A stretch of DNA of 64,000 bases from Helicobacter kayseriensis (GCF_021300655.1 NZ_JAJTNB010000002.1:62001-126000); one strand, 5' to 3'. Shown: positions 1 through 8,074, numbered from the stretch's first letter. A program made the numbers and translations. Notes: generated from the letters alone by a model not told the origin.

Positions 1-933
1 AAGATCAGTGGTTTTACATTTTTGAAAAATGGAAATATCTTGGGGTACCCCTTTAGAGAATCTATTTTATCTATCTTGCCCTTGGTTGATGAGTTTATCG
101 TCAATGTAGGTGAGAGTGAAGATGATACATTGGAACAAGTGTTGGCTTTGCAAAAAGAACATCCAAAAATCAAAGTGCTGACTTCATCTTGGTGTGAGAA
201 GATGATAAGCAAGGGATATGTTTATGGACAGCAAAAAATGATCGCACAATTTCAATGCAGTGGAGATTGGGCATTTTATTTGGAAGCTGATGAGGTCTTA
301 CACGAGGAAGATTTGGAGCGCATCAAAAGTGCGATGGAAGCTTATTTGAATGATCCTGAAGTGGAGGCTTTGGCTTTTTCGTATCGTCATTTTTATGGCA
401 ATGCTCATACTTATGCTTCTTCTCCTGCATGGTATCGCTCTGAAGTGAGGGCAATCAAAACAAGTGTGAGGAGCTATGCCCCTGATGGACTTTTTTGGGT
501 TGTTTTAGATGAGAGCAATAAAAAGGGGCGTTATCCTCAAGCAGTTTTAATCAATGCGACTATTTATCATTATGGTTGGGTTAGAAGCGAAGAAAAAATG
601 ACACTCAAACACAGCAAGGTCGCCAAATATTGGAAGCATCGTCCCAATACATATCATTACAGAGAGATTGATTCTCAAGTTTTGCATTTATTTAACGGGA
701 CGCATCCTCAGGTAGCACACAAATGGCTAGAAGAAAACACAGATCATTTTTCTGTCCATCAGCTTTTTGAGGCAAATCCTCGCCACAAGCTTACTTCAAG
801 AGAAAAAAGGCATCGCATTTTAATGAAGTTTGAAAAACTCTTTGGATGCGATTTTTCACTGAAGCACTATAGGGCGATCAAAAAATCTCCCATTCAAATT
901 TGTTGCCACAAAAAGCAGTGTTGCTGTTCTTAG
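1..933 (+). CDS. Glycosyltransferase family 2 (5' end outside window)
   Basis: The frame is open from base 1 (K-I-S-G-F-T-F before the first TTG at 22), so the gene begins upstream of the window and the apparent start is an edge artefact. The N-terminal part has the GT-A pattern of GT2 enzymes: a nucleotide-sugar-binding start with VDEFIVNVGESEDDT, then an acidic LEADEVL motif around residue 95 that stands for the DxD metal site. It probably transfers a sugar to LPS core or another surface glycan, because two GT9 genes follow on the opposite strand. The C-terminus is unusual, with five cysteines in the last ten residues (CCHKKQCCCS). The stop codon overlaps the stop of the convergent GT9 gene. 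Acceptor and sugar are unknown. Confidence 0.85.
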   Translation, partial: KISGFTFLKNGNILGYPFRESILSILPLVDEFIVNVGESEDDTLEQVLALQKEHPKIKVLTSSWCEKMISKGYVYGQQKMIAQFQCSGDWAFYLEADEVLHEEDLERIKSAMEAYLNDPEVEALAFSYRHFYGNAHTYASSPAWYRSEVRAIKTSVRSYAPDGLFWVVLDESNKKGRYPQAVLINATIYHYGWVRSEEKMTLKHSKVAKYWKHRPNTYHYREIDSQVLHLFNGTHPQVAHKWLEENTDHFSVHQLFEANPRHKLTSREKRHRILMKFEKLFGCDFSLKHYRAIKKSPIQICCHKKQCCCS

Positions 934-1874
934 TGAGATTGTAAGAGCTGTTGGGATATGTGGATTGTATCTGTAATGGCTTGATGGGAAGAAATTTGGT
1001 CCAAAATCACATAGTGCATTTGATCTCCTCCCCATTTGATTGTATCTTTATGTGAAAATAAACCAATACTTGGAATGCCAAGATTGTCTGCAATATGGAT
1101 ATTTCCTGTGCTTGGGGAGATAACTAAATTCATTCTTGTAATGAGTTCTACAAGATTAAGAAGATCTGAATTGTTTTCAAAGATAAAAAAATTAGGATGG
1201 TCAATCAACTCTTGGGAAAAAGTTTTGTAAATAAGCGTTGAGCGATTCTCAAAGGTGGGCAAGATGATGTTGTGTTGTTGTACTAAGTGAAGTGTGATCT
1301 GTTCATATTCTTGCAAGGTGAGATTGTTTTTTGCTGCAAAGCCAAAGGGATTGAGCATTACGATTGATTTTTGATCTTTTGCAAGGGGTGCAAGAAAAGA
1401 GTCGATGCGTTCTTTGTGTTTGGGAAGGGTTTGGAGTTTGTAATCTTGGATGTCTGAAAGCTTGAGTTTTGGGGATGGTAAGATCAGCTGAATAAGATCA
1501 AGAAGATTTTGTTTTTCGCTTTGGGGTTTAGCTTTATAAGAGATAAAGGTGGATTTGATTCTGAAATCAAAAAGATTATAGAGTTTAAGATAGGTGATGA
1601 TTTTTTTGGCATTGCTCTGTTTAAGCATTGAAATGGTGCGTTTATCGCAATTGCTTGAGATGAGATAATCTAGATTAAAATGAGAGACTTGCGCAGGGTT
1701 TTGATAGGGAAGTATTTGCTCAATCTATGGGAGGCCTTGATAAAGGTTGAGGCCAATTTCATTGGTAAAAATGCAAAGAAAGCATGAAGGATAAGCTTGT
1801 TTTATAGCGCGAATAGCAGGGATTGCTACAACACTATCTCCAATCCTTGCATCAATATAAAAACCAATTTTCAC
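930..1874 (-). pseudogene. GT9 (heptosyltransferase-like) gene interrupted by an in-frame amber codon
   Basis: Reading starts at a GTG at 1874-1872 that overlaps the TGA of the upstream GT9 gene (GTGA), a typical coupled start. It gives KIGFYIDARIGDSVVAIPAI, the family's N-terminus. Codon 50, at 1727-1725, is TAG within GLNLYQGLP*IEQIL. The frame then stays open for the remaining 264 codons and contains the C-terminal GT9 signature ISPSTGNIHIADNLGIPSIG. The paralogue next door has an aromatic residue near the stop position. The ATG at 1628 would give only a 232-residue fragment missing the whole N-terminal Rossmann half, with no clear ribosome binding site, so it is not a credible start. Most likely a recent nonsense mutation in an LPS transferase; a sequencing error cannot be excluded. 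Confidence 0.85.
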
Positions 1875-2857
1875 TGCAACAATCTCCCAAATATTCGAAT
1901 AGTTTCTTCAATCAGTTTATCTTCACAATCCTTGCTCATTTTTTCTTTTTTATAAGGAATGGGGATTAGATTTTCTAAAAGCATATTTTCTCCCCTCCAA
2001 AGGATTCTGTCCCTTTGGCTAAAAAGTCCCAAAAGAGGGATGTGTAGATTATTGGCAATGTGCGCATTCCCTGTGCTTGGAGAGATGAGCAATGAGAGTC
2101 TAGAGATAAGTTCAATAAGGTTAAATAAATCTGAATTATTTTTGAAAACAACAAGATTGGGGAGAGAGTATGGGAGCTTGAGATGAATTGGATTGCCTTC
2201 ATAAGTTGGAAGAATGAAAAGGATGTGAGGATAGAGTGAAGCTAGAGTTTGGGAGAGTTTGAGCCATCCTTGAAGTGTGAGATTATGAGAACAGGTGCGC
2301 GAAAAGGGATTGATCATTACAAACTTAGAATAGGAGCGATAGGGAGTGAGAAAGGCATCAATATAGGCCTTGTTTGAAGGTTTGGTGCGCAAGATTGTAG
2401 GAGAAAAATCAATTGAGTGAATTTGAGAATCAAACACTTTGGGGTTGATCTCTCTGACTAGTCTAAGCATTCTTTGGTGTTGAGAGAGTGAGCTAAAGTT
2501 TCTTGAGATAAAAAGAGTGCGGAATTTGGTTTTAAAAATACTTCCTAAGCTCAAAAGAGAAATAACCACCTTGGCATTGGTTTGATTGATGAGTTTGCAT
2601 CTCCAACGATTGGCTTGTGTCAAGATAAAAAAATCAAATTTATAAGAATTGATGTGTGCTTTGATGACTTCTTTTGATTGTGTTTGCATATTAAATAAGA
2701 CATCAATAAAATCATATTGCTCATAAAGTTCCATTCCAATTGAATTGGTATAAACAATTAAAGTGCATTGCGGATAAAGGGCCTTGATAGCATACATTGC
2801 TGGGATAGAGACAAGATTGTCTCCGATGAGAGCATCACGATAAAAGCCAATTTGCAT
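1871..2857 (-). CDS. Glycosyltransferase family 9 (LPS heptosyltransferase-like)
   Basis: A 328-residue GT-B enzyme of the ADP-heptose:LPS heptosyltransferase family (GT9). The N-terminus carries the signature FYRDALIGDNLVSIPAMYAI and the C-terminal half has ISPSTGNAHIANNLHIPLLG, the donor-binding loop of the family. It is the intact tandem paralogue of the amber-interrupted gene downstream and is coupled to it by a GTGA overlap. The pair plus the GT2 suggest a surface-glycan or LPS core locus. Its sugar could be a heptose or another hexose; sequence alone does not decide this. Ten bases separate its start from the end of speA, so the three minus-strand genes could be co-transcribed. Confidence 0.85.
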   Translation of the reverse strand: MQIGFYRDALIGDNLVSIPAMYAIKALYPQCTLIVYTNSIGMELYEQYDFIDVLFNMQTQSKEVIKAHINSYKFDFFILTQANRWRCKLINQTNAKVVISLLSLGSIFKTKFRTLFISRNFSSLSQHQRMLRLVREINPKVFDSQIHSIDFSPTILRTKPSNKAYIDAFLTPYRSYSKFVMINPFSRTCSHNLTLQGWLKLSQTLASLYPHILFILPTYEGNPIHLKLPYSLPNLVVFKNNSDLFNLIELISRLSLLISPSTGNAHIANNLHIPLLGLFSQRDRILWRGENMLLENLIPIPYKKEKMSKDCEDKLIEETIRIFGRLLQ

Positions 2858-2867
2858 CTTGTTCCTT

Positions 2868-4715
2868 TTATTCTAAGGGGGTAATTGTTTTGAGATACAC
2901 ATTTTCGCTCAACATGACATAGAGGCGTCCTAGAAGATCTTTTTTGCTTTCTTCATTGAGATCTTCTCGTTCTTCGATTCTGAGCTTTAAGCGACGCTCG
3001 ATTTCTTTAGTGTCATAATCAATATCATCAAGTGCATCAAGAATTGTTTGAGCCTCTAAAATATTGGTAATCTCATAGCCTTTATTGAGATCAGGATCAA
3101 GCACGACGCTAAATTCTGTAGGATGAGTGAAAAGATTGTGTCGCATTCCAAGCACTTCTTGATAGGCTCCTACTAGAAAAAATCCTAAGAAATAATCCTC
3201 TTTAGTGACATCTACATCATGTAAAAATAGGGGTTTTGAGCTATCAAAAGCAATCTCTCCATCACTATCACAAGTGATATCCCATAAGCTTGCACTTCGA
3301 TTTGGGCGTTTATTGAGGCGATCTAGGGGCATAACAGGGAAAGTTTGTCCAAGCCCCCAATAATCAGGCAGGCTTTGGAAAAAAGAACAATTGAGCAAAT
3401 AACGCTCTTGGACTTGTTCTTGGATTCTTAAAATCTCATTGTGATTTTTGTGTTTGAGCGTTTTGATGACTTTCTTGATTAGAAGATGGACTAAGACCTC
3501 TGTATTGCTTCGATCTTGCAAGTCGATATATCCTAGATCAAAGAGCGTCAAAAGAGATTCCATATGATCAAGGCTATCGTGCAAATACTCAATAGCATTT
3601 TTTTCATTGATGCTTTTATAAAGATCGTTGAGCTCTTCAATAAGTGGAGGGTTTTTGTCTTTAAGTTTCAGGGCTTTTTCATCAAACTCCTGCGAGAAGA
3701 GCTCTAAAACAGGGGCAATCAATACGGCATGAGAGGCTGCAATAAAACGCCCTGATTCGATATAAATATCGGGTTCGGGCTCTTTTTTGTTTTTAACAAT
3801 TTCACGCAAAGAAAATACAACATCTCCGCTAAATTCACTTAAAGTGTAGTTGCGATGATTGATTCCGGGATGTTGAGTGTACTCTACAGCAAGCCCTCCG
3901 CCAATATTGACACATTTGAGATTTTTTGCTCCCATTTTGCGAAGTTCTGCATAAATGTTGCCCGCTTCTCTGATGGCTTTTTTGAGTGGAGATATATCAC
4001 TGATTTGGCTTCCGATATGGAAATGAATCATTGTGAAGTGGCTTAGAAGATTGTGTTTTTCAAGCAAAGCAATGGCTTCCAAAAGTTCTGTGCTATTGAG
4101 ACCAAATTTTGAATTGATCCCGCCACTTTTGGCCCACACGCCAATTCCTGTGCTATGTAGGCGGATTCGCAATCCAATATTGGGATAGGGGGGATTGAAG
4201 TCTTTGGCTACTTCGATAATGGTTTCAAGCTCATTGAGTCCTTCGATTGTTAGGGTGATCTCGTGCCCCATATTTGCAGCAATAAATCCTAGAGAAATCA
4301 TTTCTTTGTCTTTAAAACCATTGACTGTAATGGGGGAGTTTTTATTAGTATAAGCCATTGCCAAGATTAATTCGGCTTTGCTTCCAGCCTCAAGTCCATA
4401 GCAACGATCTTGACTAAGTTCAACTAAAGGAAGGACAAAGTTTGGCATTTGATTAACTTTGAGGGGAAAAACCGCTTTAAATGCCCCTTTGTAGTTGTAC
4501 TCCTTAATTGAGTGCTCAAAACAATTAAAAATTTTATCAATTTGATTCTTAATCAAATGAGGGAAGCGTAGCAAAAGAGGGCCACGATAGCCTTGATCGC
4601 GTATGTCTTTGACGATATCAATGAGTGCAGGCTTGGTCTGTGTGCCGATTTTGACAACCCCATCTTCAATAATAAAATCATTGTTTGACCAAAAATTTAT
4701 TCCATAATCAACCAT
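2868..4715 (-). CDS. speA: Biosynthetic arginine decarboxylase
   Basis: A 615-residue PLP enzyme converting arginine to agmatine and CO2, the first step of the agmatine route to polyamines. Length and sequence fit the fold-III (alanine-racemase-like) SpeA family. The N-terminal barrel has the PLP lysine in FKAVFPLKVNQ (about residue 86), the phosphate-binding glycine stretch CVNIGGGLAVEY, and the C-terminal WDITCDSDGE region that supplies the active-site Cys and Asp. The start is supported by a TATAAT box on the minus strand at 4760-4755, about 40 nt upstream. It is divergent from ybeY. Substrate supply would come from argJ and argG elsewhere in this window. Confidence 0.95.
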   Translation of the reverse strand: MVDYGINFWSNNDFIIEDGVVKIGTQTKPALIDIVKDIRDQGYRGPLLLRFPHLIKNQIDKIFNCFEHSIKEYNYKGAFKAVFPLKVNQMPNFVLPLVELSQDRCYGLEAGSKAELILAMAYTNKNSPITVNGFKDKEMISLGFIAANMGHEITLTIEGLNELETIIEVAKDFNPPYPNIGLRIRLHSTGIGVWAKSGGINSKFGLNSTELLEAIALLEKHNLLSHFTMIHFHIGSQISDISPLKKAIREAGNIYAELRKMGAKNLKCVNIGGGLAVEYTQHPGINHRNYTLSEFSGDVVFSLREIVKNKKEPEPDIYIESGRFIAASHAVLIAPVLELFSQEFDEKALKLKDKNPPLIEELNDLYKSINEKNAIEYLHDSLDHMESLLTLFDLGYIDLQDRSNTEVLVHLLIKKVIKTLKHKNHNEILRIQEQVQERYLLNCSFFQSLPDYWGLGQTFPVMPLDRLNKRPNRSASLWDITCDSDGEIAFDSSKPLFLHDVDVTKEDYFLGFFLVGAYQEVLGMRHNLFTHPTEFSVVLDPDLNKGYEITNILEAQTILDALDDIDYDTKEIERRLKLRIEEREDLNEESKKDLLGRLYVMLSENVYLKTITPLE

Positions 4716-4754
4716 TGCAAAAACCCCTGTGATAGACTTTTGAGAAAAGAAAAA

Positions 4755-4760
4755 ATTATA
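4755..4760 (-). promoter_or_regulatory. -10 box (TATAAT) for speA
   Basis: The minus strand reads TATAAT about 40 nt before the speA ATG. No good -35 is visible, which is common for the vegetative promoters of this group. The box lies inside the region that a longer ybeY reading would use as coding, which favours the shorter ybeY start at 4785. Confidence 0.5.
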
Positions 4761-4784
4761 TCAATAATGATAGGGTTTGAGAGT

Positions 4785-5201
4785 ATGGTTTATTTTGAGA
4801 ATCAAAGTGATCTAGAATTTGGTGAATTGGGACTTGAAAGATTAATTGAGGGGATGAGTGAGTCCCTTGTGGAAGTTTATGTGCTAAATGATAATGAGAT
4901 GATTGAGCTTAATCGTGATTTTCGTCAAAAGAATGAATTGACTGATGTGCTTTCATTTCCCTGTGATGCTGTAGTCCCAAATTTGCCTTTGGGGAGTATT
5001 GTAATGAGTGCATCGCTAATTAAACAAAAGGCCAAAGAATTTGGACATAGTATTGAAGAGGAGCTTCAGCTTTTGTTTATCCATGGTTTTTTGCATCTTT
5101 TGGGATTTGATCATGAGGTGGATAGCGGAGAGCATCGTCAAAAAGAAGAAGAAATGATTAGAAAATTTGGATTGCCTGCAAGTTTAATTGTGCGTGTTTA
5201 A
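4785..5201 (+). CDS. ybeY: Endoribonuclease YbeY (16S rRNA maturation)
   Basis: A zinc-dependent single-strand endoribonuclease of the UPF0054/YbeY family, acting in 16S rRNA 3'-end maturation and late 70S ribosome quality control. The signature is clear: LTDVLSFPCD in the middle and the metal-binding HGFLHLLGFDHE (three His) near residue 105-116. I chose ATG 4785 (138 residues) over the upstream TTG at 4740 or ATG at 4767. The protein then starts at MVYFENQ, as in relatives, and the upstream part overlaps the speA promoter box. A DUF411 gene follows after 43 bp on the same strand. Confidence 0.92.
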   Translation: MVYFENQSDLEFGELGLERLIEGMSESLVEVYVLNDNEMIELNRDFRQKNELTDVLSFPCDAVVPNLPLGSIVMSASLIKQKAKEFGHSIEEELQLLFIHGFLHLLGFDHEVDSGEHRQKEEEMIRKFGLPASLIVRV

Positions 5202-5244
5202 TTTGTGATACCTTTCGCATTTTATTTTAAGTATGAGGGAAAAG

Positions 5245-5670
5245 ATGAAATATTTGATTGCTCTGTGTTTGGGTTGTGTTCTTGCATTTGGTGCGCCCAA
5301 AGTCTATGTTTATTCAAGTCCAGGTTGAGGGTGTTGCGGGCTTTGGTCAAAGCACTTAAGAGAAAATGGATTTGAAGTTAAAGATATTAAAGATGTCCAA
5401 AAGTGGTTGGAGGTCAAGGCAAAATATAATTTGCCTCAAGATTTTAGAAGTTGCCATACTGCAGTTGTAGATGGGTACTTTTTAGAGGGCCATATTCCTG
5501 CTCAAGATATTCAGCGATTATTGCAAGAAAAACCTTCTGGAGTGATTGGGCTGAGTGTCCCTGGTATGCCAATTGGAAGCCCAGGAATGGAGCAGGGGAG
5601 CTATAGGGAATCTTATCGCGTATTTTATTTTACAAAGGATGGGGATGTGGGGATATGGGCTAGACATTGA
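5245..5670 (+). CDS. DUF411 family exported protein with in-frame UGA (candidate selenoprotein)
   Basis: From ATG 5245 the frame gives a signal peptide (KYLIALCLGCVLAFGA), then VYVYSSPG, TGA (5326-5328, codon 28), GCCGLWSKHL, and 113 further codons to the TAA-type end of the frame at 5670. DUF411 (PF04214) proteins have SPxCGCCxxWxxHL here, so the UGA sits exactly on the first Cys of CGCC. The rest of the family pattern is intact: SCHTAVVDGYFLEGHIP (Cys70, His71), VPGMPIGSPGM and the C-terminal ARH. A hairpin with a GGUC loop follows the UGA (5340-5353). The simplest reading is selenocysteine at residue 28 in a 141-residue periplasmic redox or metal-binding protein. The alternative is a nonsense mutation. 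Starting translation at the TTG at 5407 would lose signal peptide and motif. Function of the family is not established; homologues often neighbour copper-resistance genes. Confidence 0.8.
5329..5355 (+). promoter_or_regulatory. SECIS-like hairpin immediately after the in-frame UGA
   Basis: Directly downstream of TGA 5326-5328 the sequence folds as GCTTT (5340-5344), apical loop GGTC (5345-5348), AAAGC (5349-5353). The loop begins 16 nt after the UGA. Bacterial SECIS elements are hairpins in this position, with a G (often GGU) at the start of the apical loop recognised by SelB; the E. coli fdhF element has a GGUCU loop about 17-18 nt after its UGA. The upper stem here is only five base pairs, and the lower stem is ambiguous: GTGTT 5331-5335 can alternatively pair with AGCAC 5351-5355. 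Confidence 0.6.
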
Positions 5671-5736
5671 TTTTTGATTAATCAAAGAGCATATTTTTTG
5701 CTTTTTTACAGAATTCTTTTGTGTAAGGAATGGTGT

Positions 5737-6120
5737 ATGCCTTTTGTATTTGATATGAGAAGAGTTTTGGTTTTTTGTCGCCTGTATTTGCTTCCTTTGT
5801 GTTCTGTTTTAATGGGGGTTGTTGTTTATGTGGTTTTTTATTTGAGTTTGAGCGCTCAAGTGCATTGGAAGTTTTTGTCCCTAGATTCTAGTAGGTCTAT
5901 TGATGGCTCTCATCAGGCCAAATCAAATGAAGTCGGATCTGAAAATCTTTATAGTGTTTCTGTAAAAGCTTTAAATGTTCGCCAAGAACCAAATATTAAA
6001 TCTGAGATTATAAAAACAATACCTCAATTTGAAAGAGTGTCTGTTTGGGAAGTTAGAAATGGCTGGGCACGCATTGATACTGGATGGGTGATGCTTAGGT
6101 TTTTGGGGAGAGAAAAATGA
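5737..6120 (+). CDS. Membrane-anchored SH3-domain protein
   Basis: A 127-residue protein with one N-terminal membrane segment (about residues 12-38, starting LVFCRLYLLPLCSVLMGVVV), a short linker, and a C-terminal bacterial SH3 (SH3b, type 3) domain with the hallmark ALNVRQEPNIKSEIIKTI followed by GWARIDTGWV. Such domains face the periplasm and often bind peptidoglycan. Start at ATG 5737 is set by AAGGA seven bases upstream; a TTG at 5674 has none. Its TGA overlaps the aroE ATG (ATGA), so the two are translationally coupled. The specific role is unknown. Confidence 0.8.
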   Translation: MPFVFDMRRVLVFCRLYLLPLCSVLMGVVVYVVFYLSLSAQVHWKFLSLDSSRSIDGSHQAKSNEVGSENLYSVSVKALNVRQEPNIKSEIIKTIPQFERVSVWEVRNGWARIDTGWVMLRFLGREK

Positions 6121-6932
6121 GGTATTTTGGAGTTATTGGATCCCCTATTCATCATTCTCTTTCGCCTTTAATCCATAATTTTTTATTTTCTTATTTGGGG
6201 ATTTCTGCCCACTATGATAAGTTTGATATTCCCTCTCCCTCTCTTCTTGCATCAACTCTTCAATCTTTAAGCGGGGCAAATATCACTCTTCCTTACAAAG
6301 AGGAAGTTTTTGGTTTATGCGATGAGGTTAGGGGATTTGCCCAAGAAGTTGAAGCAGTCAATACGGTGTTGTGTAGAAATCAGAAGCTTTGTGGATTCAA
6401 TACAGATGGTCTTGGGTTTTGGGAGTGTATTAAGAATCTTGAGTTGAAAACAGCACTGGTTTTGGGTGCTGGTGGGAGCGCTCGCGCAATTGCAATGATG
6501 CTAAAAAAACAAGGTGTGGATACAATGATTTATAATCGGACGCCTTCAAAGGTAGATTTTTTTCTCTCTAGGGGAATAGGGGTTTTGGAAACATTGGAAG
6601 TAAAAGAAGTCGATCTTTTGGTACATACAACAAGTGTTGGGCTGGATGGAAAATCTCTTCCTTATCAGCAAGAAAAGCTTCAATCTTTGGTGTCTAAAGC
6701 AAAATATGTTTTTGATGTGATCTATCCTTCTCAAAAGGGGATTGTTGGCATTGATCAATTTAGGGATTTTTTCTTATCTCGTCCAAAGACAGCTTTTCTT
6801 GGTTTGTCAAGTCAAGGAATGGATGGATTAGAAATGTTGCTTTATCAAGCTTTTTTTGCATTTGAGATTTTTTGTGATGGGCAATATTGCTTTGAGGAAT
6901 TGAAGGCTTTGTTTTATAATTCTTTGAAATGA
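6117..6932 (+). CDS. aroE: Shikimate dehydrogenase (NADP+)
   Basis: A 271-residue enzyme reducing 3-dehydroshikimate to shikimate in chorismate synthesis. The N-terminal substrate domain has GVIGSPIHHSLSPLIHN and the catalytic-lysine region ANITLPYKEEV; the EAVNTV motif and NTDGLGF follow. The NADP-binding Rossmann domain shows LVLGAGGSARAIA near residue 120. Length matches AroE. The start overlaps the stop of the SH3 gene. gatC follows after 16 bp, so this appears to be one operon from ybeY or DUF411 to ung. Confidence 0.95.
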   Translation: MRYFGVIGSPIHHSLSPLIHNFLFSYLGISAHYDKFDIPSPSLLASTLQSLSGANITLPYKEEVFGLCDEVRGFAQEVEAVNTVLCRNQKLCGFNTDGLGFWECIKNLELKTALVLGAGGSARAIAMMLKKQGVDTMIYNRTPSKVDFFLSRGIGVLETLEVKEVDLLVHTTSVGLDGKSLPYQQEKLQSLVSKAKYVFDVIYPSQKGIVGIDQFRDFFLSRPKTAFLGLSSQGMDGLEMLLYQAFFAFEIFCDGQYCFEELKALFYNSLK

Positions 6933-6948
6933 TGATAAGGGAGTAGAA

Positions 6949-7227
6949 ATGCAAATTGATGATGCATTGTTGGATAAACTGCAGAAATTAGGGATGGTCG
7001 AGATTGCTCAAGATAAGAGAGAAGAGGTGAAAAATCAACTTTCAGAGATTTTGAGATTTGTAGAGAATCTAAAAAATGTTCAAACAGATGAAGTCAGTCA
7101 TGTATCAAGTCTCAAAACTCCACTAAGAGAGGACAAGGTGATTGATTCTCAAATACGCCATGATGTTCTTGCACATGCCCCAAAAACACAAGATGGGTTT
7201 TTTGTCGTTCCAAAGATTATTGAATAA
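6949..7227 (+). CDS. gatC: Aspartyl/glutamyl-tRNA amidotransferase subunit C
   Basis: The 92-residue small subunit of GatCAB, which amidates misacylated Glu-tRNA(Gln) and Asp-tRNA(Asn). The pattern is typical: a short LDKLQKLGMVEI start, a middle L-S-EILRFVENL, then LREDKV and a C-terminal FFVVPKIIE. It is preceded by a good ribosome binding site (AAGGGAGTAG). The stop and the ung start overlap as TAATG. gatA and gatB are not in this window. Confidence 0.93.
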   Translation: MQIDDALLDKLQKLGMVEIAQDKREEVKNQLSEILRFVENLKNVQTDEVSHVSSLKTPLREDKVIDSQIRHDVLAHAPKTQDGFFVVPKIIE

Positions 7228-7928
7228 TGGATTTGGATCGCATCAAAATTTCTCAAGAGTGGAAAGAGGCTCTAAAAGAGGAGTTTTCTAAGCCTTATTT
7301 TGAAACAATTCGCTCTTGTTATATTGGTGCAAAGAAAAGGGGGGATGTGATTTTCCCTGCAGGAAGACTGACATTTGAGGCCCTAAACCGTGTAGCTCCA
7401 AAAGATTTAAAAGTTGTTGTTTTGGGGCAAGATCCTTATCATGGTGAGATTTGTGTTGATGGAAGATGGATCCCTCAGGCAATGGGACTTAGTTTTAGTG
7501 TTCCAAAACCGCTTCCTCCCCCTCCAAGTCTCAAAAATATCTATAAAGAACTTCAAGAATCTTTGGGCATTACCCCTCCTAAGCATGGAGATCTATCGCG
7601 ATGGTGTGAGCAGGGCGTAATGCTTCTTAATGCGATCTTATCCGTCAAGAAAGGAGAGCCCGGATCTCATGCCTATTTTGGCTGGGAATATTTCACAGAT
7701 TCGATCATTTCTTATATTTCTTCTCATCTTGATGGTGTTGTTTTTATGTTGTGGGGAAAGTATGCGCAAAAAAAGCTCTCTCTTATTGATTGTAAAAGGC
7801 ACTGTGCTGTTATTGCTCCTCATCCTAGCCCCTTGGCAAGAGGATTTGTGGGGAGTGGAGCTTTTGTCAGTGCCAATGAGGCCTTAAAGAGATTTGGAAA
7901 ATTGCCCATTGATTGGGGGAAGCTTTAA
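7227..7928 (+). CDS. ung: Uracil-DNA glycosylase
   Basis: Family-1 UDG that removes uracil from DNA. The catalytic motif GQDPYH is at about residues 71-76, and the leucine loop motif HPSPLARGF near residue 197. Between GQDPYHG and the usual GLSFSVP there is an extra segment (EICVDGRWIPQAM) of about eight residues. From memory, H. pylori Ung has a similar insert, so I regard it as a lineage trait rather than damage. 233 residues, coupled to gatC. A hairpin resembling a terminator lies 72 bp downstream. Confidence 0.95.
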   Translation: MDLDRIKISQEWKEALKEEFSKPYFETIRSCYIGAKKRGDVIFPAGRLTFEALNRVAPKDLKVVVLGQDPYHGEICVDGRWIPQAMGLSFSVPKPLPPPPSLKNIYKELQESLGITPPKHGDLSRWCEQGVMLLNAILSVKKGEPGSHAYFGWEYFTDSIISYISSHLDGVVFMLWGKYAQKKLSLIDCKRHCAVIAPHPSPLARGFVGSGAFVSANEALKRFGKLPIDWGKL

Positions 7929-7999
7929 AATAGAGGTATTGAGCAGATGAGATTGAACGATAATATTTTGTTGCATTTTTTCTAGTAGAATGAAATAGG

Positions 8000-8022
8000 G
8001 TTTAGGAAATCCCTAAACTTTT
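8000..8022 (+). terminator. Putative rho-independent terminator after ung
   Basis: GTTTAGG (8000-8006), loop AAATC, CCTAAAC (8012-8018), then TTTT. The stem is a perfect seven base pairs but the T-run is short. It separates the ybeY-ung operon from the outer-membrane protein genes. Confidence 0.5.
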
Positions 8023-8055
8023 ATAGCTATATGTCGATTTAGTAAAGTATCTTTA

Positions 8056-8074
8056 AGCTAAAGATCATTTGGCT
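8056..8074 (+). other. Hairpin in the leader of the first outer-membrane protein gene
   Basis: AGCTAAA (8056-8062), loop GATCA, TTTGGCT (8068-8074) forms seven pairs including one G-T. It ends ten bases before the AAGGAG ribosome binding site at 8081-8086. It could stabilise the mRNA or affect ribosome access; this is inference from position only. Confidence 0.35.

Noticed and set aside
930-1628. Complete 232-residue GT9 starting at ATG 1628
   Set aside because: The N-terminal Rossmann half of the enzyme lies upstream in the same frame beyond the amber codon, and no ribosome binding site precedes 1628.
1725-1727. Amber codon read as pyrrolysine or as recoding like the UGA case
   Set aside because: Pyrrolysine is not known in this group, the position is not a catalytic residue, and no recoding element is seen; a nonsense mutation is simpler.
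5407-5670. Independent 87-residue protein starting at TTG 5407
   Set aside because: It starts in the middle of the DUF411 fold without a ribosome binding site; the full frame begins at ATG 5245 with a signal peptide and passes through TGA 5326.
7434-7500. Frameshift or insertion damage in ung after GQDPYHG
   Set aside because: The extra residues are in frame and the recalled H. pylori protein has a similar insert, so it is a lineage feature.
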